The notes under the pieces were generated by a model, which did not search any database, was not told the origin of the DNA, and saw only the letters and a list, made by a program, of their open reading frames with translations. From positions 1-64,000 of the forward strand of contig ONKE01000013.1 in the NCBI GenBank assembly GCA_900318355.1: a DNA stretch of 64,000 nt. The letters run 5' to 3'. This document shows positions 35,333-43,088 of this stretch, piece after piece (positions within the stretch are counted from its first letter, which is position 1; the number at the start of each line of letters is the position of its first letter). Source of the DNA: an uncultured Bacteroidales bacterium (lineage in GTDB: Bacteria; Bacteroidota; Bacteroidia; Bacteroidales; UBA932). The position numbers were made by a program, and so were the translations under genes.

Positions 35333-37123
35333 ATGAAAAAGTTCCTTTTACCACTGGCCCTTCTGCTTGCTTTTACCGCCTGTCAGAAAGATGAGGAAGA
35401 CCTCACCGAACATCCGCGCTACGTCTATACCCTCGATAACGTATTCTCTACCGCCGATCAGGTGGATCAAGCCCTTACGTCCTGCTATAGTGCCATCCGC
35501 ACCCTGTACCTCAGCGGCGACGACTGGATGGGCTGGGCCTTTACAGGCTCCAGCGGCACCGACATGTACGATGTTCCCTACGACCGCAACATGTTCACCT
35601 TCAACGACTACACCATCGTCAATCCGACACATACGGTCTTTGCGACTATCTTCCGCCGTTTTTATGAGCTGGCGGCTGCGGCCAATATGGTGCTATATTC
35701 AGCCGATCTGCCACAGATTCAGTGGGGCTCGGAAGACAAGAAGGCTTACTGTCTCGCGCAGGCGAGGTTTTTCCGCGCATGGGCTTTCCGCTGTCTGGGT
35801 GAACTTTACGGCGGGGTGCCCATCGTGGACAGGGTTCACACTGCGGCCACGTTTGATTTCCGGCGCGACAGCCGGGAGGCGGTCTATCTTTTTGCCATCA
35901 AAGACTTGGAGACGGCCCTTGAGGACCTCCCTGCCGCCCCGGAAGAGGTCGGGAGGGTCAGCAGGGGCGCCGCTCTCCACTGTCTGTCCGAACTGTATCT
36001 GGCCCTGGGCACCGAGTATGTCGATCTGGGGCGCGCAGAAGACGGAAGTGCGGCCTTCGAAAAGTCTATATATTATGCCGATCAGGTTATTGACCACAGC
36101 GTCCATCACCTGATGACGGAGCGATTCGGCAAGCGTTCCAAGGAGGGGCCCGTCTATTATTACGCCAAGGACAAGGCTTCCCAGACACCTGAGCATACTT
36201 ATGCATCAGCCGGGGTGGACATGCCCGGCAATGTGTTCTGGGATATGTTCCAGGACGACAACATCAATTATGGGGACGGCAACTTCGAAAACCTCTATGT
36301 GATTCAGATCGACTATACTGCCCACAAGACAAACGACAAGGACGGCTCCAATTTCAGGGGGTCGGTGATGCGCGACCCCCGCGAGTTCGGGCCAAGGCTC
36401 CACGTGGCCGCATCTTCCTACATTGACGGCGACATGGAGGACAGGGGCGGCCGCTGCGTCACCTTCGTAATGCCCACGATGTACACCCGCGACCTCATCT
36501 GGCAGGGCGAGTGGGCCGATGATATGCGCAACAGCGAGACCTGTTTCCGCAGGACCTTCCTGGGCAACATACCCGGGACGAAATACTACGGAAAACCCAT
36601 ACCCTGGAGCGTTTTATATCGCGAGGGGGGCAACTTGGACAGTATCCAGGCGGGCGAGTGCGACGCCTTCCCTGTCAGCTGCAAGATTTCGACCGACCGT
36701 TTCGTTGGGATAGAGGACGGCCAGCGACGTGAGTATCTTTTCCGCGACAAGGCCGTCATCCGCCTTGCTGAGACCATCCTTGTGCGGGCGGAGGCCAAGT
36801 TGCGTAGTGGCAACGCCTCAGGGGCTGCCGATGATATCAACATTCTGCGTGACCGCGCCCGGTGCGGGCACCGGGTATCCGCTGCGGAGATGGACATCGA
36901 CCTCATTCTTGACGAACGGGCCCGCGAACTGATGTACGAAGAGACCCGCTGGACTACCCTGATGCGTCTGGGTGGCACAAAGGCTAAGGAGCGCATTATG
37001 AAGTACGCCTACTGGGATCTTCCCCGCAAGACCATAACCAAAGATTTTAACCTGTGGCCGATTCCGCAATCCTTTATCGACGCTAACAAAGACGCCGTCA
37101 TTGAACAGAATCCCGGCTGGTAA
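35333..37123 (+). CDS. SusD/RagB family surface lipoprotein
   Basis: A 596-residue glycan-capture lipoprotein that closes over the SusC barrel. The lipobox ends in C17 (LLAFTAC), and the following QKDEED is acidic, like lipoprotein export signals that place Bacteroidota lipoproteins on the cell surface. The SusD N-terminal TPR-rich domain and the C-terminal signature (ILVRAEAKLRSGNASGAAD, DDINILRDRA, ELMYEETRWTTLMRLGG, LWPIPQSFIDANK) are clear. It directly follows its SusC. The ligand is unknown; ECF/FecR-controlled pairs in Bacteroides often serve host glycans. Confidence 0.95.
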   Translation: MKKFLLPLALLLAFTACQKDEEDLTEHPRYVYTLDNVFSTADQVDQALTSCYSAIRTLYLSGDDWMGWAFTGSSGTDMYDVPYDRNMFTFNDYTIVNPTHTVFATIFRRFYELAAAANMVLYSADLPQIQWGSEDKKAYCLAQARFFRAWAFRCLGELYGGVPIVDRVHTAATFDFRRDSREAVYLFAIKDLETALEDLPAAPEEVGRVSRGAALHCLSELYLALGTEYVDLGRAEDGSAAFEKSIYYADQVIDHSVHHLMTERFGKRSKEGPVYYYAKDKASQTPEHTYASAGVDMPGNVFWDMFQDDNINYGDGNFENLYVIQIDYTAHKTNDKDGSNFRGSVMRDPREFGPRLHVAASSYIDGDMEDRGGRCVTFVMPTMYTRDLIWQGEWADDMRNSETCFRRTFLGNIPGTKYYGKPIPWSVLYREGGNLDSIQAGECDAFPVSCKISTDRFVGIEDGQRREYLFRDKAVIRLAETILVRAEAKLRSGNASGAADDINILRDRARCGHRVSAAEMDIDLILDERARELMYEETRWTTLMRLGGTKAKERIMKYAYWDLPRKTITKDFNLWPIPQSFIDANKDAVIEQNPGW

Positions 37124-37153
37124 CATACGATTGTTTTAAACAAGTTGATAATT

Positions 37154-38260
37154 ATGAAAAGATTATTTACCCTTCTTCTCTGCTCCACTTTGCTGGCCGC
37201 CTGCAACGGCGCCCAGGATGACGGCGGCACTTCAACCGGCCCGTCGGAGCTGTCGCTCAGTAAAACCACCCTCATGATGAAGGTCGGAGAACAGAGCATT
37301 TTGACTGTCAACCCCAAAGGGACGCCCGTAAGTTGGACAACCTCCGATGCCGACGTCGCCACGGTCAATCTGGGCATTGTCACGGCCAATGCTTTTGGCA
37401 CTGCCGTCATCACTGCCGCCACCGCAGACGGAGTCTCGGCATCCTGCACTGTTTATGTGCCGACGCTCGCCATCACGCCTTCCCCGGCGCTGCTGACCAT
37501 CGGCTCCAGCCTCCGGATGGAGGTTACCGTCATTCCGGAAGACGCTGTCGTAACATGGTCCTCTTCCAACGATGAAATCTTTACCGTTGACGCCGACGGT
37601 ACTCTGACCGGCGTGGGCCCTGGCAACGGAATCGTTACCGCCTATTCCGAAGAACTGGGCCTGACCGCGACCGCCAGCGTCAATGTTTCCAAAGAAGCCG
37701 GGGAGCCAATGAGCTTCATGCTGGACGACTGCGAGAGCATCGAGGGCTGGGAAACTACCGGCAAGAACCTCCGTCTGGATTCAGATGCCCAGGAAGGGAA
37801 GTACTGCATTGCCATTGATGTGGAGGAGATGACCGACCGCTTCTTCCAGCGGGTCATCGAGCCGGCAGTGGATGCATCCATGCTGTCCATTGCTACCGCG
37901 GCCCTGATGTTCGACCTGTATGTGGAAGATGCCGAAGGCCTCAACCTCACCCGCACCCGCAGCGGGGAAGTCGAACTGACTTCGGCCGGCGTCAACGACA
38001 AGAAGGAGCGCCACTGGAAATTCCATAACGATGAGACGGAACACTCCTTTACCATCCAGAACGGCTGGAACCACATCAAGCTTCCGCTCTCCGATTCAGA
38101 GGCATGGTCGTCAGGAGGCTCCTTCTCCTTTGACAATATCAACTGGTTCCGCCTCTACAACGTTCCGCACACCAAGAAGAACAATGACCCGGATGACGAG
38201 GAACTTCGCCGCACGCCCCAGGTAATGAAGATCGACAATATCCGAATAGGACTCAAATGA
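37154..38260 (+). CDS. Ig-like (BIG2) lipoprotein, SusE/F position
   Basis: A 368-residue lipoprotein (lipobox LLAAC, C17). Two bacterial Ig-like BIG2 repeats occupy about 25-105 and 106-190 (TLMMKVGEQSILTVNPKG with VSWTTSDADVATV; then VVTWSSSNDEIFTVDADG). The C-terminal 170 residues (MLDDCESIEGWETTGKNL, then NGWNHIKLPLSD and FDNINWFRLYN) look like a beta-sandwich carbohydrate-binding module. In the place of SusE/SusF, it probably binds the glycan at the surface. A TTG at 37145 would extend it by three residues; the ATG is preferred. A 13-bp palindrome (37131-37143) lies in the short gap before it. Confidence 0.8.
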   Translation: MKRLFTLLLCSTLLAACNGAQDDGGTSTGPSELSLSKTTLMMKVGEQSILTVNPKGTPVSWTTSDADVATVNLGIVTANAFGTAVITAATADGVSASCTVYVPTLAITPSPALLTIGSSLRMEVTVIPEDAVVTWSSSNDEIFTVDADGTLTGVGPGNGIVTAYSEELGLTATASVNVSKEAGEPMSFMLDDCESIEGWETTGKNLRLDSDAQEGKYCIAIDVEEMTDRFFQRVIEPAVDASMLSIATAALMFDLYVEDAEGLNLTRTRSGEVELTSAGVNDKKERHWKFHNDETEHSFTIQNGWNHIKLPLSDSEAWSSGGSFSFDNINWFRLYNVPHTKKNNDPDDEELRRTPQVMKIDNIRIGLK

Positions 38261-40044
38261 AAAGAGCGCGCCTGTTTGTACCTTTCCTGACCCTGTTCCT
38301 GCTGTCTGCATGCGGACAGCAGGAATTGGTGGACTACACCCCTTCCGTCCCGGACTCTCCTGCCGTTCCGGCGGTCGACACCGTTTCCACGGTGGATCCG
38401 CTGCCCATTCAAGACAACACGCTGTATATCTATACGCTCCGCAAGCCCAAGGGGACCATTGCCGCCTACGACGAAGCGATGGCAGCCACCACCATTCAGG
38501 GCATTCTCAACCGGGAATGCGGGCCCATCCTATACATCCAGTCCCAGGCCATGGGGATGCCGCAGTACTGGCTGGAAATCCTCTCTACCGACGGCTGGCT
38601 CGCCGGGCGGACACAAGTGCGGCTGGAGACCTTCGACGACCTGATGGCCCTGGCCATCAACAAGGTGAACCGGTGCGTCATCTGGGATCCTTCCGTCCCC
38701 GCCACCGTCAACGTGGCGACCACAATCGCCGGTGTCCGGGATGCGGTGGTATTGAGTCCCGCGATGGCGGCGACCTATCAGATGAAATATGGGTTGCGCA
38801 CGGCAATGAACCTTCAGGGGAAATTTACCGGCAGCCTCACCGGGAGCAAGAAGAACGACGCCTACCGCTGGGCCGCCGGCGCCTTCCTCTCGCAGTGCAA
38901 CCCCCATCTGGCCTGCCTGTACGAGGATTCCTGGGCTTCGCGCAAGGAGGGAAATCTCAACTATGTGGTTACCCGTGACTGGGCCGTATACAACCGCAGT
39001 TTCGTGCTGGATCTATCCCCATGGGATGATGAGAGGCCCAAAGACGACCCCACTCAGCCCCTCGGCTGCGACGTGACAACCTACAAACAGATTCTCACCA
39101 GCCTTCAGAACCGCTGCAACGGCACCCAAATGACAGAGCTGGCCGGCTTTTTCGTATCAAAATACGCTTCTTCCGGCAACGACGGCAGTTTCACCAGCAA
39201 GCATGGCGACGTGCAGACCGAGTGGCAGAATGTCCGGCTCATCTCACCCTACTGCTGCTATCAGAACACCGTCGCACACTCCTGCTACAACCAGTCTCTT
39301 CATAGCCAGGCACCGATAATCCTTCCGCTGAAGCAGAACGATCCGCCCGCCATCGGCAGCCCCCAGCCTGGAAAAACCTATATCTGCATCCAAGCGGGAG
39401 ACTATGACTCCACAACTCCGCTCTACGTACACCTTTTCGAAAAAGGCATCTGGACTGACCAGGCCAGGGGAAAAATGCCGCTCTGCTGGGGCATTAACCC
39501 CAATCTCATAGAAACCTTCCCGGATATCATCGACTACCTTTACCGCACCCGGACGGACAACGACTGGTTCGCCGCCGATGCAACCGGAGCAGGATATATC
39601 AATCCGACGCTCATCAAGTCCAGCCACTTGCCCCTGTTTGTTTCGCACAGCAGGAAATACTATGAGATGGCGGACATGAGCATATCCTCATTCGTGCTTG
39701 ACTGGACCTATCCGAGCCCCGAGGTAAAGGATGCCTACGCGGTTTTTTCGCCTGACGGTTACGCGATGTACACCATCAACGACATCTATCCGAAATATGA
39801 GGTCTGGAACAGGGTAATGCCTGTTACCAAACTCTGGGGCGGGGGCTACGCACGCATGAACGAAGAAATCGGGCACATCGCTGCTACGGCATCGCCGCAG
39901 TATTTCCTGTGCCGCAATGTCTGGCTTACGCCAAGCGCAATGTATGGCGATGTCAACAAACTAATTGCCAACCGCACGGACCTCGATATTGAAGTCCTGG
40001 ACCCTTATACCTTTTTCGGCTACCTCAAGCAGACTTACAGATAG
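38257..40044 (+). CDS. GxGYxYP family lipoprotein, putative glycan-active
   Basis: A 595-residue lipoprotein (FLLSAC, C19) of the GxGYxYP family, proteins found in Bacteroidota glycan loci and proposed to be glycoside hydrolases or binders. The N-terminal domain begins near residue 50 (LYIYTLRKPKGTIAAYDEA, TTIQGILNREC). The signature appears near residue 450 as GAGYINP, with Asn in the usual second Tyr position. It is the only candidate enzyme in this locus. It overlaps the previous gene by 4 bp. Its stop codon (40042-40044) lies inside DNA similar to an ampG-like gene, so its end may have been set by a recombination junction. Confidence 0.78.
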   Translation: MKRARLFVPFLTLFLLSACGQQELVDYTPSVPDSPAVPAVDTVSTVDPLPIQDNTLYIYTLRKPKGTIAAYDEAMAATTIQGILNRECGPILYIQSQAMGMPQYWLEILSTDGWLAGRTQVRLETFDDLMALAINKVNRCVIWDPSVPATVNVATTIAGVRDAVVLSPAMAATYQMKYGLRTAMNLQGKFTGSLTGSKKNDAYRWAAGAFLSQCNPHLACLYEDSWASRKEGNLNYVVTRDWAVYNRSFVLDLSPWDDERPKDDPTQPLGCDVTTYKQILTSLQNRCNGTQMTELAGFFVSKYASSGNDGSFTSKHGDVQTEWQNVRLISPYCCYQNTVAHSCYNQSLHSQAPIILPLKQNDPPAIGSPQPGKTYICIQAGDYDSTTPLYVHLFEKGIWTDQARGKMPLCWGINPNLIETFPDIIDYLYRTRTDNDWFAADATGAGYINPTLIKSSHLPLFVSHSRKYYEMADMSISSFVLDWTYPSPEVKDAYAVFSPDGYAMYTINDIYPKYEVWNRVMPVTKLWGGGYARMNEEIGHIAATASPQYFLCRNVWLTPSAMYGDVNKLIANRTDLDIEVLDPYTFFGYLKQTYR

Positions 40045-40118
40045 CAGCTGGCGGCTTTTACATGTCTGACCTCGAGGGAGGAAGGCAAGTCTTCTTCGTC
40101 GGTATCCGCAGCACGTCC
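40041..40118 (+). pseudogene. Relic of an AmpG-like permease gene
   Basis: Read from 40041, 26 codons give IAAGGFYMSDL, then EGGRQVFFVGIRSTS, aligning without gaps to residues 126-151 of the intact AmpG-like permease (codons 29302-29379): 17 of 26 residues are identical, including the run FFVGIRST. Many differences are at third codon positions, so it derives from a diverged paralogue, not a fresh copy. Beyond 40118 the likeness fades (SSFGLG against SSIFGQG) into a hairpin. No open frame of gene size surrounds it. It marks the downstream edge of the glycan-uptake locus. Confidence 0.75.
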
Positions 40119-40154
40119 CGCCGCCCGGAGTCCTCCTTCGGACTAGGCGGCGGG
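40117..40154. repeat. GC-rich hairpin in gene-end region
   Basis: CCCGCCGCC (40117-40125) pairs perfectly with GGCGGCGGG (40146-40154), and inside it AGTCC (40129-40133) pairs with GGACT (40140-40144), giving a long stable stem. No T-run follows directly, so it may protect the 3' end of the upstream mRNA or be part of a small palindromic insertion in the permease relic. Confidence 0.65.
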
Positions 40155-40169
40155 ATGGCGTACCAGTTA

Positions 40170-40192
40170 CCCTCCCCGTCGGGAGGGTTTTT
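40170..40192 (+). terminator. Rho-independent terminator of the glycan-uptake locus
   Basis: CCCTCCC (40170-40176), loop CGTC with one flanking C, GGGAGGG (40181-40187), then TTTTT (40188-40192). This is a textbook intrinsic terminator on the plus strand and ends the transcript from the sigma gene onward. The remaining 40193-40233 is AT-rich and shows only the promoter of the next operon. Confidence 0.9.
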
Positions 40193-40209
40193 GAAATGAA
40201 GCAACTTAT

Positions 40210-40241
40210 TTTCTTAACTTGATGATTTTTTACTATATTTG
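40210..40241 (+). promoter_or_regulatory. Promoter of the STAS-alarmone-Hdr gene run
   Basis: TATATTTG (40234-40241) matches the TAnnTTTG box; TTTC (40210-40213) lies 20 bp upstream as a one-mismatch -33 element. The leader to the STAS start at 40282 is about 35-40 nt. No further promoter was recognised in the next 10 kb of tightly spaced genes. Confidence 0.65.
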
Positions 40242-40281
40242 TAGGTCATGCCATTTGGGATTTTATTATTTTTGACGATAT

Positions 40282-40587
40282 ATGGAAATAATCATCAAGT
40301 CTGAGCAAGACAACATCACCGCCCTGTTCTCCGGTCGCCTCGACACCCCTGCGTCACTGCAGGCTGCAAAGGACATCCAGCCCCTGCTCGACCAGGCCGA
40401 CAAGACCATCATCCTCGATTTCTCCGGACTCGAGTACATCAGCAGTTCGGGTCTTCGCGTGCTCCTGACGCTCCGTAAGGAGGCCGCACGCAAGGGAGGG
40501 AAGGTCATCATCCGCGCCATCCGCGAGGAAATCCGCCAGGTCTTCCTTATGACCGGATTCTACAACCTCTTCGACATCCAGGGATGA
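40282..40587 (+). CDS. STAS domain anti-sigma factor antagonist-like protein
   Basis: A 101-residue single STAS domain, like SpoIIAA and RsbV. In partner switching such proteins bind an anti-sigma kinase when unphosphorylated and are released when a serine is phosphorylated; a PP2C phosphatase resets them. The site is conserved: YISSSGLRV, with S55 aligning to Ser58 of SpoIIAA. The phosphatase and an RsbW-like ATPase domain are both in the protein encoded four genes downstream. It overlaps the alarmone-synthetase gene by 4 bp. What the switch controls is unknown: classic SigB-type targets are not known in Bacteroidota. Confidence 0.9.
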   Translation: MEIIIKSEQDNITALFSGRLDTPASLQAAKDIQPLLDQADKTIILDFSGLEYISSSGLRVLLTLRKEAARKGGKVIIRAIREEIRQVFLMTGFYNLFDIQG

Positions 40588-41675
40588 GCAAGGATTACGG
40601 TCTGGACCTGCATTGCCGCCTGATCCTCGAGGAATATCGCGAGATGGTCCCGGTGCTGGAGCGTCTCAAGGAGGTGGTTCTGGATATCATCCGCAAGGAT
40701 ATTGCGGACAAGGGTCTCATGGTCACCGCCACCGAAGGCCGCGTGAAAACCGAGGGCAGCCTTGCAGGCAAGCTCGAGCTCAAGGGCTCGAAATACGCTA
40801 CGTCCGAGGATATTACCGACCTTGTCGGCGTGCGTGTCGTTACTTTCTACAGCGACGATGTGGACAAGATTGCCGCAATGGCGGCCAATCTGTTCGATGT
40901 CGACCGCGACAACTCCGTCGACAAGCGCAAGATGCACCAGCTCGACAGTTTCGGCTACAACTCCCTCCACTATATCTGCCGTCTTCCCGCCTCGCGGTAC
41001 AGCGATCCGGACTGCCCGCAGCTCAACGAGATCCGCTTCGAAATCCAGATCCGTACCGCGCTGCAGCATGTCTGGGCCACGCTCAACCACGATTCCGGCT
41101 ACAAGTCCGGAGTGGAAATCCCGAAGGACTACCTCAGGGCCATCAACCGCCTGGCCGGTCTGCTGGAGCTCGCCGACGAGCAGATTTGCCGCCTCCGCAC
41201 CGACATCACCGACTACCGCAGGCGCATCCAGGCACTGGTCGCCGACGGCAAGCTGGAAGAGGTCGCGCTGGATTCAGAGACGTTCAAGAGCTACCTCGCG
41301 ATGCGTCCCTTCGATGCGCTCAACTATCGCATCGCGGCCATCAATCAGGCTGAAATACAGGATGTTTCGCTTCAGAAATACCTGCCTCTGCTTCGCTCCT
41401 TGGGGATGAACACCCTCGGCGACGTGGACAAGATGGTGACCTCATGCCAGGAAGACGCCTATCGCCTGGCCACCTTCCAGCTCGGAGCCACCGACCTGGA
41501 CATCATCACCTCTACCGTCGCCCCGCAGAACCTCTGCATCGTCTATATCCTCCGCACCGGCGGCGGACGTCCCGGCCTGCAGAAGATGTTCGACCTCGTC
41601 AACGGCGAATCTCCCGCTAATGAAATCCTGGCCGAGATGCTCTACAAGCAGGCCGAAGAACTCAAAATCATCTGA
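40584..41675 (+). CDS. RelA/SpoT-type alarmone synthetase domain protein (hydrolase-less)
   Basis: A 363-residue protein whose residues about 25-180 form a RelA/SpoT nucleotidyltransferase domain. Key positions are kept: the ATP loop EGRVKTEGSLAGK (R53, K55), the metal-binding D79 in ITDLVGVRVV, FGYNSLHY (Y125), and the catalytic E153 in FEIQIRT. It should therefore be able to make (p)ppGpp or a related pyrophosphorylated nucleotide. There is no HD domain and no TGS/ACT region; the C-terminal 180 residues are a helical domain I do not recognise. It starts inside the STAS stop and is followed 2 bp later by a separate hydrolase, so the two halves of a Rel protein are encoded side by side. Confidence 0.87.
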   Translation: MSKDYGLDLHCRLILEEYREMVPVLERLKEVVLDIIRKDIADKGLMVTATEGRVKTEGSLAGKLELKGSKYATSEDITDLVGVRVVTFYSDDVDKIAAMAANLFDVDRDNSVDKRKMHQLDSFGYNSLHYICRLPASRYSDPDCPQLNEIRFEIQIRTALQHVWATLNHDSGYKSGVEIPKDYLRAINRLAGLLELADEQICRLRTDITDYRRRIQALVADGKLEEVALDSETFKSYLAMRPFDALNYRIAAINQAEIQDVSLQKYLPLLRSLGMNTLGDVDKMVTSCQEDAYRLATFQLGATDLDIITSTVAPQNLCIVYILRTGGGRPGLQKMFDLVNGESPANEILAEMLYKQAEELKII

Positions 41676-41677
41676 CA

Positions 41678-42256
41678 ATGGCAAACCACCCGCTTGATAC
41701 GACCCTGTTCGACAAGGCTGTCCTCTTCGCCGTGCGTGCTCACGCCGGCACGGAGCGCCGAGGCAAAGGCTTCCCCTATATCATCCACCCGATGGAAGCC
41801 GCCGAGATAGTCGCCACCATAACTCCCGACCCTGAGCTCCTTGCCGCCGCCATCCTCCACGATACGGTGGAAGACACATCCGTGACGGTGGAGGACATCC
41901 GCCGTGAATTCGGCGACAGGATCGCCTCCCTGGTAGCCGCGGAGAGCGATATCGAGCTTGCCGGTCAGTCCGAGGAGGAAAGCTGGCACGCCCGCAAGCA
42001 GGCCGCCATCGACCGTCTTGCAGCCGCCTCCCACGATGCCAAGATCGTGGCCATGGGCGACAAACTCTCCAACATGAGGGCCATCTCGCGCGACTACGCG
42101 GTGATCGGCGACAAGTTGTGGAACATCTTCCATGTCAAGGAAAAAAGCGAGCATGCGTGGCACTACCGCGGACTGGCGGCATCCCTGTCGGAGCTTTCCG
42201 ACACCTTCGCATACCAGGAGTTCAAGGAATTGATCAGTAAAGTTTTCCCAGAATGA
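41678..42256 (+). CDS. MESH1-like (p)ppGpp hydrolase (HD domain)
   Basis: A 192-residue single-domain HD phosphohydrolase of the small-alarmone-hydrolase type. The metal and catalytic residues are all present: H37 in YIIHPMEAAE, H61-D62 with E65-D66 in LHDTVED, and D128 and N132 in AMGDKLSNM. These match the Rel/MESH1 hydrolase pattern, so it should remove the 3'-pyrophosphate from (p)ppGpp. Lying 2 bp after the synthetase, it is the natural counter-enzyme. Adjacent synthetase-hydrolase pairs also occur as toxin-antitoxin modules (toxSAS with hydrolase antitoxin); the signalling neighbours here argue for regulation instead, but both are possible. It overlaps the next gene by 4 bp. Confidence 0.9.
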   Translation: MANHPLDTTLFDKAVLFAVRAHAGTERRGKGFPYIIHPMEAAEIVATITPDPELLAAAILHDTVEDTSVTVEDIRREFGDRIASLVAAESDIELAGQSEEESWHARKQAAIDRLAAASHDAKIVAMGDKLSNMRAISRDYAVIGDKLWNIFHVKEKSEHAWHYRGLAASLSELSDTFAYQEFKELISKVFPE

Positions 42257-43083
42257 AACCTATTCTCATCGACATGTCGGACTACGTCGTCTCCGGAGAA
42301 GGAGCCAACGGCGTAAGCTACAATCACGTCAGCGATCCCGACGTGATGCTCAAGATGTATTTCCCGGGCAAGGTCCAGCAGCCCATCGACGAATACAATG
42401 TCGCCAACAAGGTGTTCCAGACAGGTATCCCGACCCCCGAGCCGGGCGATCTGGTCACGGACGGGGAACGCGTGGGCATCAGGTTCCGGCGCCTGCGCGG
42501 CAAAGTCTCCTTCGCCCGCGCAATAGGCGACAACCCTTCGGCGGCGGCCGACTACGCGGTCGATTTCGCACGGATGTGCCGCGAACTTCACGCCACCCAT
42601 GTCGACACTGCCGATTTCGAAAATGTCAAGGACAGGTATCTGCGCCTTCTTGCCGACAATCCATTCTTCGATGCGGCCCAGAAGGAAAAGATAGCCGCTT
42701 TCATCCGCAAGGCGCCCGATGCTGATACTGCGATCCATGGCGACCTTCAGTTCGGCAATGCCCTCATAGTGGGTCAGGAGCGCTATTTCATCGATCTGGG
42801 CGACTTCTGCTACGGCTATCCCATGTTTGATCTCGGCATGGTCTACGCCACCACCTACGTCAGCGACGAAGCTTTCATCCAGGAAGCCTTCCACATGGAC
42901 AAGGCTACGGCCAAAAGGTTTTTCGACGCCTTCCTGCCGGCATATTTCGGCCCTGATGCCGATCTGGACGCCGCCCTGGCAGAGCTGAAGATCTACGCCG
43001 GGCTCAAGACGCTTATCGTCGAGCGCGATACGCGTCGTCCCATGCATGAGTTCCGGGCCCTTCTGGAAGGAGTAATATATTGA
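42253..43083 (+). CDS. APH-fold phosphotransferase (TIGR02172-like)
   Basis: A 276-residue kinase-fold protein of the aminoglycoside phosphotransferase superfamily. The catalytic loop IHGDLQFGN (residues about 160-168) and the metal-binding FIDLGDF (about 175-181) are intact; the N-terminal lobe has LKMYFPG as the likely nucleotide-contacting lysine region. It resembles the TIGR02172 group, whose substrates are unknown. An antibiotic-resistance role is unlikely in this context; phosphorylation of a small molecule or of a neighbouring protein is an inference. It overlaps the hydrolase gene by 4 bp. Confidence 0.83.
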   Translation: MKPILIDMSDYVVSGEGANGVSYNHVSDPDVMLKMYFPGKVQQPIDEYNVANKVFQTGIPTPEPGDLVTDGERVGIRFRRLRGKVSFARAIGDNPSAAADYAVDFARMCRELHATHVDTADFENVKDRYLRLLADNPFFDAAQKEKIAAFIRKAPDADTAIHGDLQFGNALIVGQERYFIDLGDFCYGYPMFDLGMVYATTYVSDEAFIQEAFHMDKATAKRFFDAFLPAYFGPDADLDAALAELKIYAGLKTLIVERDTRRPMHEFRALLEGVIY

Positions 43084-43088
43084 TTCTT

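Noticed and set aside
40584..42256. Synthetase-hydrolase pair as a toxin-antitoxin (toxSAS-type) defence module
   Set aside because: The idea is possible, since hydrolase antitoxins for alarmone-making toxins are known. The pair sits inside a ten-gene operon of signalling and redox genes, not alone or in a variable island, so a regulatory role is favoured. It was kept as an alternative, not as the call.
42253..43083. Aminoglycoside resistance gene
   Set aside because: The fold is that of aminoglycoside phosphotransferases, but the protein belongs to a chromosomal family of unknown substrate and is embedded in a signalling operon without mobile-element signs.
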